Assembly: GCA_029216955.1 (NCBI GenBank) | Contig: JANAVB010002199.1 | Location: forward strand, 14,941,417-15,005,416 | From: Iris pallida | Taxonomy: Eukaryota; Streptophyta; Magnoliopsida; Asparagales; Iridaceae | Direction of reading: 5' to 3' | DNA: 64,000 nucleotides | Shown here: positions 21,144 to 32,145 of the stretch, one piece after another | Layout: each line of letters opens with the position of its first letter | Position numbering within the stretch: position 1 is the first letter of the stretch | Position numbers and translations under genes: made by a program | The notes under the pieces: model-generated | The model's input: only the letters and a program-made list of their open reading frames with translations | What the model was told of the DNA's origin: nothing | Database searches by the model: none

Positions 21144-21459
21144 TTCTGGATAACTGTTCTGAAGCATACGCTCAGTCAGTTACTTGACGTGTGCATAACT
21201 GCAGGGACGCGTGGCGAATTCTGGTGAAGACACCTTGGAGTGCGGTTGAGAGTAGTGGAATATATCTAGGAGAGATTGGTGGCATGGATGCCACGTTGCA
21301 TAACTTCTGAATAACTGAGTAACTGAGTACAGGACACGTGAGAACGTGTGTTGACTGTATATTGAAAGTCATCCTGGATGCCTTTGCTGTGATACGATGT
21401 CTTTGAAGAAGAGTCATACGCTAGCTTTTGAAAGCACATGTCTTACATATGCTGACTTG

Positions 21460-21805
21460 GATCATATAAAGCTGATACGCTCACTTGATTGGGAAGGATT
21501 CGTATGGAGTCCATACGCTTACTTGGCTGGGAAGGAGTCGTATGGGGTCCATACGCTCACTTAGTTGGAAGGAGTCGTATGGGGTCCATACGCTCACTTA
21601 GTTGGAAGGTGTCGTATGGGGTCCATACGCTCACTTAGTTGGAAGGAGTCGTATGGGGTCCATACGCTCACTTAGTTGGAAGGAGTCGTATAGAGTCCAT
21701 ACGCTCACTTAGTTGGAAAGAGTCGTATGGAGTCCATACGCTCACTTAGTTGGAAAGATTCGTATGGAGTCCATACGCTCACTTAGTTGGGAAGAGTCAT
21801 ATATG
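21460..21805 (-). repeat. 37-bp minisatellite, about 9 units, each with a palindrome
   Basis: Units read CATACGCTCACTTAGTTGG, then aaggagtcgtatggggtc, with little variation. Each junction forms a palindrome such as CGTATGGAGTCCATACG. A second shorter array of GCGTATGGCCTTGAG-type words lies at 22,115-22,250. Confidence 0.93.
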
Positions 21806-22114
21806 CATTGAGGGAGTAGACACGTGGCTGTTACTCAATCTTCTCAAATACGCCATATCTTCAAATACTGACAAATATTTCTTGAGCGTCGTGCTGCAGA
21901 TATGATGACAGACTGTCAGAAATGACAGTAATGATGGCTCTTTATTTATGATGGCTGCTGAGCTGTCCTCGTAAGAGACAAAATCTTTTCTCGAAAACCT
22001 ATACGACGGCTAATCTTCATGGGGCAGCTGTCTTTGCACGAAAGACGAAGTGTCAGATTCATCCTTTATTAAATACATGTTGTGCTATCATCTCAGGAAA
22101 TAATAAAATATTCA

Positions 22115-22255
22115 CTGAGCGTACGGCCTTTAGATGAGCGTATGGCCTTGGCTGAACGTATGACCTTGAGCGTATGGCTTTGACTGAGCGTATGGCCTTG
22201 AGTGTATGACTTGGGCTGAGCGTATGGCCTTGAGCGTATGACTTGGGCTGGGTCT
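22115..22255 (-). repeat. Short minisatellite of GCGTATG words
   Basis: About eight imperfect units of gagcgtatggccttg with linkers of 8-10 bases, sharing the CGTATG word with the 37-bp array and with the ORF1 coding repeats. Confidence 0.8.
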
Positions 22256-22288
22256 TATATCAGCGTGTCATAATTTTCACACCCTACA

Positions 22289-22708
22289 CTCAGTCCCTAA
22301 GAACTCCTTGGGATTCAGACCCATGAAGTCCTTGATCGTCCCTGCTCTCTGCCGCGGCTCTACAGGTGGTGGGACCACGGTACGTCCCTCAGAATGCTCC
22401 ATGCTCTGGCGGAGTAGGGTGGTCTGCTCCTGATGGGTTGCTAGGAACCCCTGGATCAGAATGAGCAGTTGGTTCCCGTCGAGTGTGACGGAAGCCTGGG
22501 TAGGTATAGTGATAGGGGGTGGTGAAAGTATTGGGTCCTGCTGGGCCTGTGAGGTGGAAGGTGGTGGAGGCATCTGGGTCTGTGGATCTGTAGAGTGGGG
22601 GAATATGGTAGGTGGAGGTGGAGGTGTATCAGTCAACTGGTCAGCTGACTGGATGGGGAGTGTGCCATTCTCAGGTGAGACATACCGGGATGAACGAGTA
22701 AGCACCAT
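22289..22708 (-). pseudogene. Tekay/Del-like gag, N-terminal fragment
   Basis: Starts MVLTRSSRYVSPENG, then a Pro-rich stretch, a QLLILIQGFLATHQEQ helix and DFMGLNPKEFLGTE, the conserved DF-x-x-L-x-P-x-F-x-G entry to gag in chromovirus-like Tekay/Del elements. It is cut at about 22,289 by the Ogre-like LTR; the rest of gag and all of pol are absent from the window. Confidence 0.8.
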
Positions 22709-22962
22709 CTAATTACAATAAAAAGACTTATAAGGACTCTTTAAAGCAAAACAATCATATACAAGAAAATCTAGTTATAATAGCAAGCATGGGATGTATT
22801 TTCTATGTTGCAATCCTAGTATTCCTCTAGGTGTTCTAAGCGTCATTCCTAATGTTGTCTAATTACCTTAAGTTCCTAATTGCAGGCATGCTTGGTACAA
22901 TAACGTAACCAAACAATTTAGTCGACGAGACCTGCATGGGGGCACCACTAAAAACGTGTCAC
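22709..22962 (-). other. Leader between Tekay-like LTR and gag
   Basis: Non-coding. The expected primer-binding site next to the LTR (plus strand GCTCTGATACCA) is not recognisable. Confidence 0.5.
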
Positions 22963-24329
22963 GACCCGCATCCAGTATAGGGGTACGAGAAGTGGATACG
23001 TCCAGCCTACGCCGCAGTGTCGGCGGTAGTAAGCTGTCCTAGGTTGCTAACTAATCTCATGCAGTGAATATAAAAAGTACTTGTCCAGATATCAGCTCCG
23101 AATGGAGGGCAAGTAAAGGGTATGATCTACTCAAACACAGTCTAAAACACGAAAAGATAACACAGAAGTTATACCTAAGGAATTAAAGACAACAACAACT
23201 AACTACTAAAATAATACACCAATATCTCAAACCAACTTAATACAGACTCAATATCTTAACTTTAATACAACAAGCCAAAACATAAAAGCTAAAGTAGTCT
23301 ACTAGCTAATCTCTTGAATCACTCCTGAGAGTCGGGACCAAAGGTAGCTAATCCCTCGCCAGGTCCATGGTAAGCAGGGCATGTGTCCTCAGGATTATCA
23401 TCTGTAATATTTTCAACAGGTCCAATCAGGACGGGAACGAGTACAACTCATCTAGAAAAACCCAAGTAAATGACAAAGAACTATAAAGCAGTTATAGACA
23501 GTTTTATTGATGAGCATGGCAGTTTTATACAGGTAATGATGGCATAGAGAGGCAGTAAGATACAAGAAAAGAAAGGTAACTAAAACAAGAGAAGAAATCA
23601 TGGCAATGAAGACTGTAATAAAAGCTAACTGAACTAGAATAATATGTACGAGTCCAGACAGTACGATATAAGTCTAAAGTAATCCCAGTGTGAGTCCAGT
23701 CCATATCATCCGATACCAGATGATTTCCAGTACAAGATGAGTCCAACAGTGATCAATGAAACCAGGGTGAGTCCAACTATGATCTAACAGTGTGTTTTTA
23801 AAATACCGAGGTCGACATGCAAACGGCTGTAGGTATCAGGCACATCTCTCACTGATCGGGCAAGAGATGGCTATGCTTCCGGTAGATTCCAGTGGAAGAT
23901 TCTGAATTTGGGGTATGTCTACATGTCTTACTCAATATTTCCCCGTCCAGCAAGTGAATCCAAAATCGACAAAAGAATCGAGATGAGTCTGGCCAATATA
24001 TGATGATTCCAGAAATGATTCCGGAATGATAACAATGACTCCAGTAATAGAGGCCAGCAAGTAAAGTATGTGTCGATACATGAATCCAAAAATATCCATA
24101 CGTGTTGATACAGAGAATCACATAGAACTAACTAGAACTGAAATACAGTAATCGACAAATAAATGAGAGAATTATCAGAGAATGTACTCGCCTGATACTC
24201 TGGAAAGAGTAGTGTAATATCAGATGTCTGTACCAGGGTCACAATGTCCTAAAATAGAGCAATACAGTTATGACATGTCCAAAATGAAGGTAAATAAAAT
24301 CTACGATGCAATCTATATGAATTCTAAGC

Positions 24330-25000
24330 CAATCTAGGTCAAAGTCAAACTTGGTCAAACATTCTAGCCAAACTAGTCAACATGGTCAAGCTAGGTCAAA
24401 GTCTAGGTCAATCTTAGACTAACTAAGGTTTTGGTTAATCATAGACTAGTCAATAAGGTAATTAGGTTAATCTTGACTAATGGTCAACATCCAGTCAAAC
24501 TCTATAAGGCTAACTCAAACCATCATAGGCTAACATGTCTTAGAATACCTAAGATACTATACTACAATTACCTATACAAAGTATACCACACATAAATACA
24601 TATAGTACAATACCAACCTTAATCCTATAATCAAGCTAATCCCATTCTCCAACTCAAGTCATGACTCAACTCTAAGTATCTCACTTAACCCCATACATAT
24701 CTTCATCTATATAGGATTACCCTCATAATCTATATGGTTAACCTAATCATCTAGTTAGGGTTTAGTCAAACCTTAGTCATTAAGTCTTCTTAAGTCTATC
24801 CAAGTCATTTCTAGGTCAATTAGGTCATGGTTGACCTATAGTTGACTTTGGTCAACAATGGTCAATTATCTAGTCAAACTATGTCTACTAGTCAACTAGT
24901 TAAACTAGTCATTTTAGGTCAATCCTAGTCAATTCTAGGTTAACTAGGTCAACTTTGACCTAAGGTTGACTTTGGTCAACCCTTAGTCAACAAGGGTCAC
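24330..25000. repeat. Word-repeat block of GGTCAA / TAGTCAA
   Basis: Dozens of short direct copies of ctaggtcaa, tggtcaa and tagtcaa, without a fixed period. Confidence 0.85.
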
Positions 25001-25109
25001 TTATAGTGTTTTAGGTCATTAGGGTTAGCCCCAAGCCATAGGCTAGTACCTTGGCCATATGCTAGTCTTATAGGTTTTTATAGGCTAGTGGTGTAGGTTT
25101 TATATAACC

Positions 25110-25276
25110 TATATCTAGTAAGTTATATATATATATAACTATATATATGAATAGACACTATCTACCTACTACCCATATATCAAAATATGAATACTATATA
25201 TAATACAAACCCACACTCACATATATATATATATAATGACACTATGTATATCTAATACAATATATATATATATATC

Positions 25277-25356
<80 letters not shown>

Positions 25357-25385
25357 CTTATATATATTACATATATATATAGAGA
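25110..25385. repeat. (TA)n microsatellite
   Basis: Long nearly pure TA tracts, the longest about 25,270-25,355, followed by GA-rich DNA (25,380-25,460) and C/CA runs at 25,508-25,530. Confidence 0.98.
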
Positions 25386-25849
25386 GGGAAGAGAGAGAGA
25401 CATAGAGTGATCAGTGAGAGAGGGAGTGAATGAGAGAGGGGACAGTGAGAGAGAGACTGCTGTTCAGCAAAGGGGGGGGTTTCCAGTATCCCTGGAACCA
25501 GGAAATGCTCCCCCCCCCCCCACACACACACAGTGACATATATACATATATATGTATATACATACACAAACACCTATACACACAACCAAATATCCTCAAA
25601 ACTCACCCACACTCTCACATACATATATACTACGTATATATATATACTAAAAACATACTAATACATGTATAAATCAGATCAAAATTAGGTTTGAAATTCA
25701 CTTTTTAAAACTGGGAAATTATCCAAAATCTGAAATAAGTGCACTGTACACTCGAAAACAGGTAAACCCAAAAACTCACACGAAACCGAGCTATGGCTCG
25801 AATCTCTAGGTTGGTAACTGGTGCCCCATATATACCCTAGTGTCCTAGG

Positions 25850-26660
25850 TACCTGACACGACACCACGACACGAATTGAAGTGTCCACGACTCACAAAAC
25901 CCAATCGGGTAAACACAGACACACACACGCAAACACTGTATCGTGCACGCGTGCAACTCACTCTAGGACACGACACACACACACTCGTGTCACGTGATCG
26001 TGTCAGAAGGTGCGCCTAGGGATAGGGTACGTGTCCAACACCCTGATTCGTGTCCACGTGTCGTGTAGAAAGGACACGAGACGCGTATCAGAGACCTAAA
26101 ATCGTGCATTCAGACTGCGTCGTGCACGCGGTCGAGTGTCTCGTGTTCATGACACAGGAAACGACACACCATGTGCTTGTGTCCTAGTGTTCGCCCAATG
26201 ATGGGCTACACATGTGTCAGCCTGATACGTGTCCACGACTCGTGTACGTGGGACACGAGGCTCGTGTCCTAGTCGAAAATTCGACTGAACGTGCGTGTAG
26301 GTGTCCAGTGCGTGTCCCGCACGAGTGAGTTTTCTCACTCGACACGACACGAGAAGTCGTGAGATTTTGGGGGCATGTTCGCAGACATTGCCCCCGTGTC
26401 CATGCCAAATTTGGCGTGTCGAAGTACTCTGTGCAGTGAGCACGAACAGCGTGGTAGCAGGGCACTGTGCGCAAGCCTCGTGCATTGAGTTCGTGTCCGT
26501 TTTGGACACGGACACGACTCAGAAATGTGTTCAGTCCACTTGGGTTGTGACCTACTAGTCTAGGGCTACCAGAAAATATAATTTGTTTTGGAAAACAACA
26601 ACTTTTAAACCATAGTGACATTTCACCAAACACTGCAATTAAGACACAGACACGTGTCCG
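25850..26660. repeat. Word-repeat block of GTGTC / GACAC with G-box-like sites
   Basis: Composed mostly of cgtgtcc, gacacg and cgtgca words on both strands with no fixed period; includes CACGTG cores (for example about 25,991 and 26,052). ORFs here (such as the 153-codon minus frame at 26,217) follow from the word bias. Confidence 0.85.
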
Positions 26661-27119
26661 ATACGGACACCAAACCAACTCTAAATCCTACCAAACTTTT
26701 AAACAAATCCGGACACTGCCTAGACAAACTAGACTAGACTGGACTCCATACAATAGTCACGGCCAAGCAATGAGTACGGCTTGATACATTAGCTAACTAG
26801 GGTTATCACAATCCTAATTACTAACAAATGCAAGTCTAAGAATTCCAAGTCCGGTTACCTGTCTGCTGCCACCTATTGGTCATGCCGGGAAGTGATTACA
26901 TGTGTGACTTTGTGCTCCCATGCGACGCTGAAGCTGGGAGAGTGCTCATCTCGACGGATAGCTCCAAACCCTTAATTAAATGTTATAACGACCTAGACCA
27001 AAGGCAACAGGTAACTGGGAAATCCTCCCCACCCATGTTCTAATGATCAATCTAGTTATATAATCCTTACCATTTTCTTGGATTCTGGGTGTGGCATTCC
27101 GCAGAATCCATCCTAGACA

Positions 27120-27365
27120 TGAGCATGCAAGACTGGACAATAACGAGAATGTGCACCATAACAAGCCACAACAAGAAAACATCATAACTGGAAGCTAGGA
27201 GTACGCTACGACGAGCCACTATAGGGAGTGCGCCATGACAGGCCACTATCATGTAAGCAAAGCAAGACATGTACAAGAGTGCACCACGACGGGTCACTAT
27301 CTAGTAAGCAAAGGAGACATGTAAGAAAAGTACGCTACGATGGACCACTATCATGTAAGCAAAGA
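27120..27365. repeat. Imperfect 50-60-bp tandem repeats
   Basis: About four units of agtgcaccacgacgggtcac followed by tatc and atgtaagcaaag-type spacer. The same core recurs at 44,020-44,085 in the related LTR. Confidence 0.75.
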
Positions 27366-27629
27366 AGGCATGGCAACAATTAACATAGCTTGTAAGAAAG
27401 AATCTATCAAAGACATATCATGGCATGTGGGAAATAATAATTAAAGCTATGTACATTTCATAGAAATTGATTGAACATGTGCTGGTATCAAGTGTATATA
27501 GGATGTACAATCATTTTCTAACTATGCAAGATCATCTAATCATGTTAAGAAATCATTACAATCGAAGAAAATATCAAAAACGGACAAAAACGGGCAGAAA
27601 CGGACAAAAACAGACTAAAACAGCATAAA

Positions 27630-27750
27630 ACGGCATACCGGCGGTATACTGTGGCATACCGGCGGTATACCGGCCTAAAGACAGAAGGTTTCTGGTGCAA
27701 AAAATGGCATACCGGCGGTATACTGCGGTATACCAACGGTATACCGGTTT
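27630..27750. repeat. CGGTATACCG palindrome cluster
   Basis: Repeated CATACCGGCGGTATAC units; a second cluster lies at 28,695-28,740. Each unit is self-complementary. Confidence 0.85.
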
Positions 27751-28544
27751 TTCAAACAGCAACAAAATTCAGAATTTTGCCAAAACTTGTTTCGGCCATA
27801 AAAACTTCATTTTAAATCGAAATTCGGATTTTCAAAAGTCAAAATTGAATAGAATTAAATTTTCTACAACATGGAAGTATTAGTTTTCACAAATCAAAAC
27901 ATTTGATAGATCAATACCTCAAAATACTCCCAAATAGAGGTTCTCGGGACACCGAAACGGGTTCCGATTGCCACCAAACTCAAAATCTATGATATACAAA
28001 CTATGTGAGGGCCTCATATATGTATATATAACTAAGATCTATGACGGTAACACTAGTATCACTTTTGATACCAAATTTTCTACTAAGTCCATATTGGGTT
28101 TTAACAGAAAATCAAAACCTTGCTTAAACAAATTTTAGAAACATGCATATAGACGAGAATCATAAGGAAAACATACTTAACAAAATAAGTTTAAGGCAAT
28201 TCTAAGCATTTACTACCAAGAAAAATAAAATGACAACAAAAACATTTTTTTGTTCAAGATTTGGCAAGATGTACTTGCCTAGGTTAAGCTCCAAGCCTAA
28301 TCTTCTACTCCACCACCAAGAGGGGTACGAAACCACACTCTAGGCCTCAAGGCCAAGCTCTTGGCAAGCTCCAAGGGGGAGAGAAGGAAAGAAGAAATGA
28401 AAAGAGAGTGAAGAGAATGAAAAGAGAGAGGAGAGAGAAAGTGAAATGGTATATATAGAAAGGGGAATTAATCTTAGCCGTTGGATCATGATCCATGTGA
28501 ATATCTAAGTCAATCATGGCCATTCAAACAAAACCAATTATCCA

Positions 28545-28680
28545 TTGGATAATAGAGTGCATCTACACTATTCACGAAAATATCTAAGCACTATTCATCA
28601 AAATATCCAAAACACTATTCACGAAAATATCAGAAACACTATTCATGAAAATATCAGAAACCGAAAATATCTAAAGTGTA
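28545..28680. repeat. About 24-bp tandem repeat, four units
   Basis: Units of cactattcacgaaaatatc with short A-rich linkers. Confidence 0.85.
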
Positions 28681-28859
28681 GAAAACATGTCCGGGCGGTA
28701 TGCCGTCGGTATACTCCGGTATACCGGCGGTATGCCGATCAAGGAGAAAACCTATAGTTTTGGAAAATTTAAAGCATTCCGTAAACTATGAAAATACGAA
28801 ATACAGTGCAAAAATACGTATCCGTATATAAATACCAATACTGTGAGACGAGTCTCACA

Positions 28860-30052
28860 GTAGAGTTGCGCATATCGTACCCCGTACAAAAGTACTCATT
28901 TGAATGACCATGATCCACGGCATGGGATTTCGTTTAACGTAGAGGCTTTAAGTTAAATAAAATAATGATAGCATGGAGAGAATGGATTCCCGAGTTCTTA
29001 CATGGCAGCCCCCTTGGGACTAGTAGTACCTGACGGGCCGGCTGGTTCTCACAGATACTGTAAATCTGTCACACGGACAGGGAACGGTATCTGCTTATAT
29101 TATTGTACATGCTATATTAACGGCGGGCGTCCCGCTGGGACTCGTCTAATTACATGATTGGCGCAATTGATTGACTGGATAGACTAGCCTTGCTCGCACA
29201 TAGTAAGGACTGAGAAATCCCTATTTACATAATTTTAGGATAACTTGGGACTCACAATAGCAAGCCGTAGTAGTTGATTGGCCGTTCAAGATGATTTGTT
29301 TGTGTACTGTACCTACTCTGTTGCCTAACTGAGATGATCAGAATGTCAGGACATGACGGGCCAACTTCTGTCCTTGTTTGGTTGGGAGGTTGGTTCGAAG
29401 TGTCGTGATGTTATGTGAGTCCTAGTGGAAAGCAGAGATCTATTATTATATTCTCTTACTTACTGGTTTAATCCTTCATATCGTGCTCTCTTGTGGTACT
29501 TGCTATTAGAGGTCTAACCTCTCTGGTTTTGCATGGCCAGATTTAGAGCCGGTTCCCGAGGACTCAGCTTACTTCTACCTCCAAGATGGTCAATACTAGG
29601 GGAATGATCGCAGGAGGACTCGAGTGGGTTCCTTACTTCACCACTCGTTTTGTTATTTACTTTATACTTTGTCGTTTGGCACCGACATGTTAGTCGGATT
29701 GTCTTGTACTTACTTTTACATGATTGTAACTAAGTCAGACTGCAGCTGATAACAATTGTGTATGTGTTACTATACCATCTGGCTATGTTTTGTAAAGCCA
29801 GATCTCAAGAACATTTTGACTGAGCGTTTGGGACGCCTTACTGCTTATTCTCACATGTTCTCTATTTTTGCTTCTTGTTTGAATGATTGAGACAATAGAT
29901 GTGAAGTGACCATAGTAAGACTTTCATGTAGTATGCACCCCCTCGTCTGGTTAGACAGCATTGATCGTATTATGCGGTATTCATCTACCCGTAATACGTA
30001 GCTGACTGAGTCATTCCCCCGCTCTCCAGTATTCTGGTTCGGGGGCGTGACA
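28860..30052 (+). mobile_element. Tekay-like LTR, 3' fragment (plus orientation)
   Basis: Ends GGTTCGGGGGCGTGACA at 30,052. Its last 200 bases are the inverse of the start of the LTR at 34,917 (CAGAATACTGGAGAGCGGGGG and the agctacgta region), so it belongs to that family but lies in the opposite direction. No coding. Confidence 0.7.
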
Positions 30053-30152
30053 GTTTGGTTCGGGAAAAAACAAGGGAAAGAAAACGTTTCTTTTGTAAAA
30101 TTATAATTCCAATCAATTTGTTTCACATGTTTGGAAAAGTCAAAAAAATTAA

Positions 30153-30499
30153 GGCTGCGTTTGATTGGCCTTTTTTTTTCCATGAATAATATTTTCATCA
30201 CAATTTTTTCACCAATTGTAGTGTTTGATAGCTTATATTTTCTATGGATATTTTCCAAAAATTTACCATTTTCCATATTTTCTTCTAAAACGCTGGAAAA
30301 TGAAACTTGTCCAACCAATAGAAAAATATCATTTTCCATGATAAATAACTATTTTTCGTGGAAAATAATGACAATCAAACACTCAAATTAAGTTTTCAAT
30401 GAAATTTTTTTAAAATTACATGAAATTTTTTTCCTAGAAAAATATTTCCATAGAATTAATTTATTTTCTATATATTTTCCACCTTCCAATCAAACACAC
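30153..30499. mobile_element. Tourist/PIF-Harbinger-like MITE
   Basis: TAA at 30,150-30,152 and 30,500-30,502; inverted ends GGCTGCGTTTGATTGG and CCAATCAAACACAC. Confidence 0.7.
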
Positions 30500-30502
30500 T
30501 AA

Positions 30503-31661
30503 GAGCAACTCCAATGGAGGTGCCAAAACTGGTTGCATTGCTAAAATGCAACCAGAAAATGCAACAATCAGCTCTAGAGCTGTGCCAAATCCAGTTGGAA
30601 AATGAAAAAAATGAAAAATTGGTGCCAAATTTGGAACCAATGATGGCTAGAGCCATTTTTGACAGCTCATCAATGAAAGGTTAAATGGTGGTTCGAAGGT
30701 TAAATGAAAAATAAATCTGGGGTAGAATAGTGGTTGGAAGGTCAAAGTATGTTTCAAAAAACGTAATTAAAAAACGTAATTAAAAAACACGTAATTAAAA
30801 AAAGCGCAATAAAAAATGTAATTAAAAAAACGTAATTAAAAAAACCCAAATTATAAAAAACCGTAATTAATTGGGGTTTAAAACGTAATTAAAAAAAGTC
30901 GAATCGGGGTTGAAAACGTAATTACATGTGACGTGGCGGGAAAGTTAGTTAAATTTGGAACTGTTTGGTTCTATTTTAGTAGGGGTGTAAAATGGACAAA
31001 GTAGTCCGTTGTCCGTATGTGTCCGGCTCGATAAATGGTTCGACCGTGGAACGTCCGATTCATTAACGAACAAAACTTGGACATTTTTTTTGTCCGATTA
31101 AAAATTAGACCCGGACACGGTCATATCCATGTCCGGTCCAAACTCGTCCGCGAACAGTCCGATAGTGGAGACTCCTTTTGATTTTGTATCAATTATGTCA
31201 GAATATTTTGGTTTTGCATCAAGTTTTTGTTGTTCCGTCTCGATTTTTGTTATCCTTTTACTATTGTTTGTTGTATTCTATAACCTTCAATTGTATTTTC
31301 TTTCAAATAGATTTTTTGAACCAACTATTAAGGTATCTTGATAAAATAATAACTTTTGATAATATATTTAATTTGTCCGCGGACCGTCCGATTGAATTAA
31401 CAAACAGTGGTTGTCCGTGTTCGTCCGGCCCGAACTTGAACAATGAACTATCTATGTCCGTCCGTCCGAACTCATTTTTATTAACGGACCAAACATGGAC
31501 AGTGGACTGTCCGTGTCCGTCCGGTCCGTTTACACCCCTATATTTTAGAACCATGCACTGGAATGAGAGTTGCATTTTGGCACCAAAATGCACTATTTGG
31601 TGCCAAATTTTGGCAATGGTTATAGCCATTTGCAACTACCATTGGAGACTTGGAGTTGCTC
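30503..31661. mobile_element. PIF-Harbinger-like MITE (GAGCAACTCCAATGG ends), interrupted by a hAT MITE
   Basis: TAA at 30,500-30,502 and 31,662-31,664. Left end GAGCAACTCCAATGG; right end is its inverse with a short insertion (CCATTGGAGACTTGGAGTTG then CTC). Without the nested hAT it is about 590 bp. Internal acgtaattaaaaa repeats at 30,760-30,930. Confidence 0.8.
30980..31540. mobile_element. hAT MITE nested in the PIF-like MITE
   Basis: 561 bp, ends TAGGGGTGTAAAATGGAC and GTCCGTTTACACCCCTA, flanked by identical 8-bp TATTTTAG (30,972-30,979 and 31,541-31,548). The 8-bp duplication is diagnostic of hAT. Interior consists largely of GTCCG words. Confidence 0.92.
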
Positions 31662-31664
31662 TAA

Positions 31665-31975
31665 GGCCCCGTTTGGTTCGCGGAATGGAAGGGAAAGGAA
31701 ATCAATTCCTTGTCATTTCCTTTCCTTTGGGAAATTATATTTTCCATTGATTTTCCTTTCCGATGTTTGGAAAGGTCAAGAAATTTGGAAAGGAAAGTGA
31801 TTACTTCAATGTGGGAAAGTGATTCCTTACTTGGATGGATGGAATCACTTTTCCTCCTAATTTCCTTTCTATTGGGAATCACTTTCCTTTCCTCCTCAAT
31901 TCCTTTGGCACCCAAACATAGGAAAGTAATCACTTTCCTTTCCCAACCCGGAGATTCCGCGAACCAAACGAGGCC
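31665..31975. mobile_element. Tourist-like MITE (GGCCCCGTTTGGTTCGCGG ends)
   Basis: 311 bp between TAA at 31,662-31,664 (shared with the preceding MITE) and TAA at 31,976-31,978. Ends are complementary over about 22 bases with one mismatch. A relative lies at 47,529-47,837. Confidence 0.85.
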
Positions 31976-32145
31976 TAAGAAGAAATTAAATTATTGGCCG
32001 GATCGAGGAAAGCTTTTTTTTTTCATATTTTCTTTTTGCTTAGTAATAAAAAAAATTTATGCTCTTTTTCTTTGACATTTAACCACAGAAAAATAATAAT
32101 TTTTCTTTTCCAATGTCTTGTTTTCGCGAACAAAACGAGACCTTC

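Larger units (their letters stand above)
20941..22288 (-). mobile_element. Probable 5' LTR/leader of the Ogre/Tat-like element
   Basis: On the minus strand it starts TGTAGGGTGTGAAAATTATG at 22,288, exactly where the Tekay gag reading (GLNPKEFLGTE) breaks off. It holds two CATACG-based minisatellites, a TATAAAAGAG box (plus-strand 21,131-21,143) and then the ORF1 leader. I could not find a primer-binding site (no CCA on the plus strand between the TATA box and the ATG), and no matching 3' LTR was seen, so the LTR end is not fixed. Confidence 0.6.
22963..28859 (-). mobile_element. Very long Tekay-like LTR (minus orientation), probably 5' LTR of the gag fragment
   Basis: On the minus strand it ends GGATGCGGGTCGTGACA beside the gag leader. 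Its start is near 28,859, where TGTGAGACGAGTCTCACA is a perfect palindrome. Parts of it (26,720-27,360; 28,240-28,460) match, in the same order, parts of the LTR at 43.6-45.8 kb, supporting the family assignment. At about 5.9 kb it is unusually long, swollen by word-repeat blocks: GTCAA words (24,330-25,000), (TA)n (25,110-25,385), GTGTC words (25,850-26,660), 50-60-bp repeats (27,120-27,365) and CGGTATACCG palindromes (27,630-27,750; 28,695-28,740). Boundaries are approximate, and other insertions inside cannot be excluded. ORFs within are chance. Confidence 0.6.
30053..32145. mobile_element. Outer MITE containing three consecutive TAA-flanked MITEs
   Basis: Left part (gtttggttcggg ... tttggaaaagtcaa) and right part (31,979 to cgcgaacaaaacgagacc at about 32,140) belong to one element; an uninterrupted relative lies at 48,930-49,135. 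Between them lie three elements arranged end to end, each bounded by TAA: 30,153-30,499, 30,503-31,661 and 31,665-31,975. Confidence 0.7.

Noticed and set aside
21460..21805. CRISPR-like regular array
   Set aside because: Units are contiguous 37-bp repeats without unique spacers, in plant retrotransposon DNA; it is a minisatellite.
26147..26678. Overlapping minus-strand ORFs of 122 and 153 codons
   Set aside because: They lie in the GTGTC/GACAC word block; word bias removes stop codons. No protein family recognised.
22963..30052. A single 7.1-kb LTR between TGTCACG and CGTGACA
   Set aside because: The two ends are both LTR 3' ends facing opposite ways (one joins a minus-strand gag leader; the other matches the inverse of the 34.9-kb LTR), so at least two LTR pieces are joined near 28,860.
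31178..31750. 190-codon plus-strand ORF
   Set aside because: It crosses the end of a hAT MITE, a PIF-like MITE and a third MITE, so it is a chance frame across unrelated elements.
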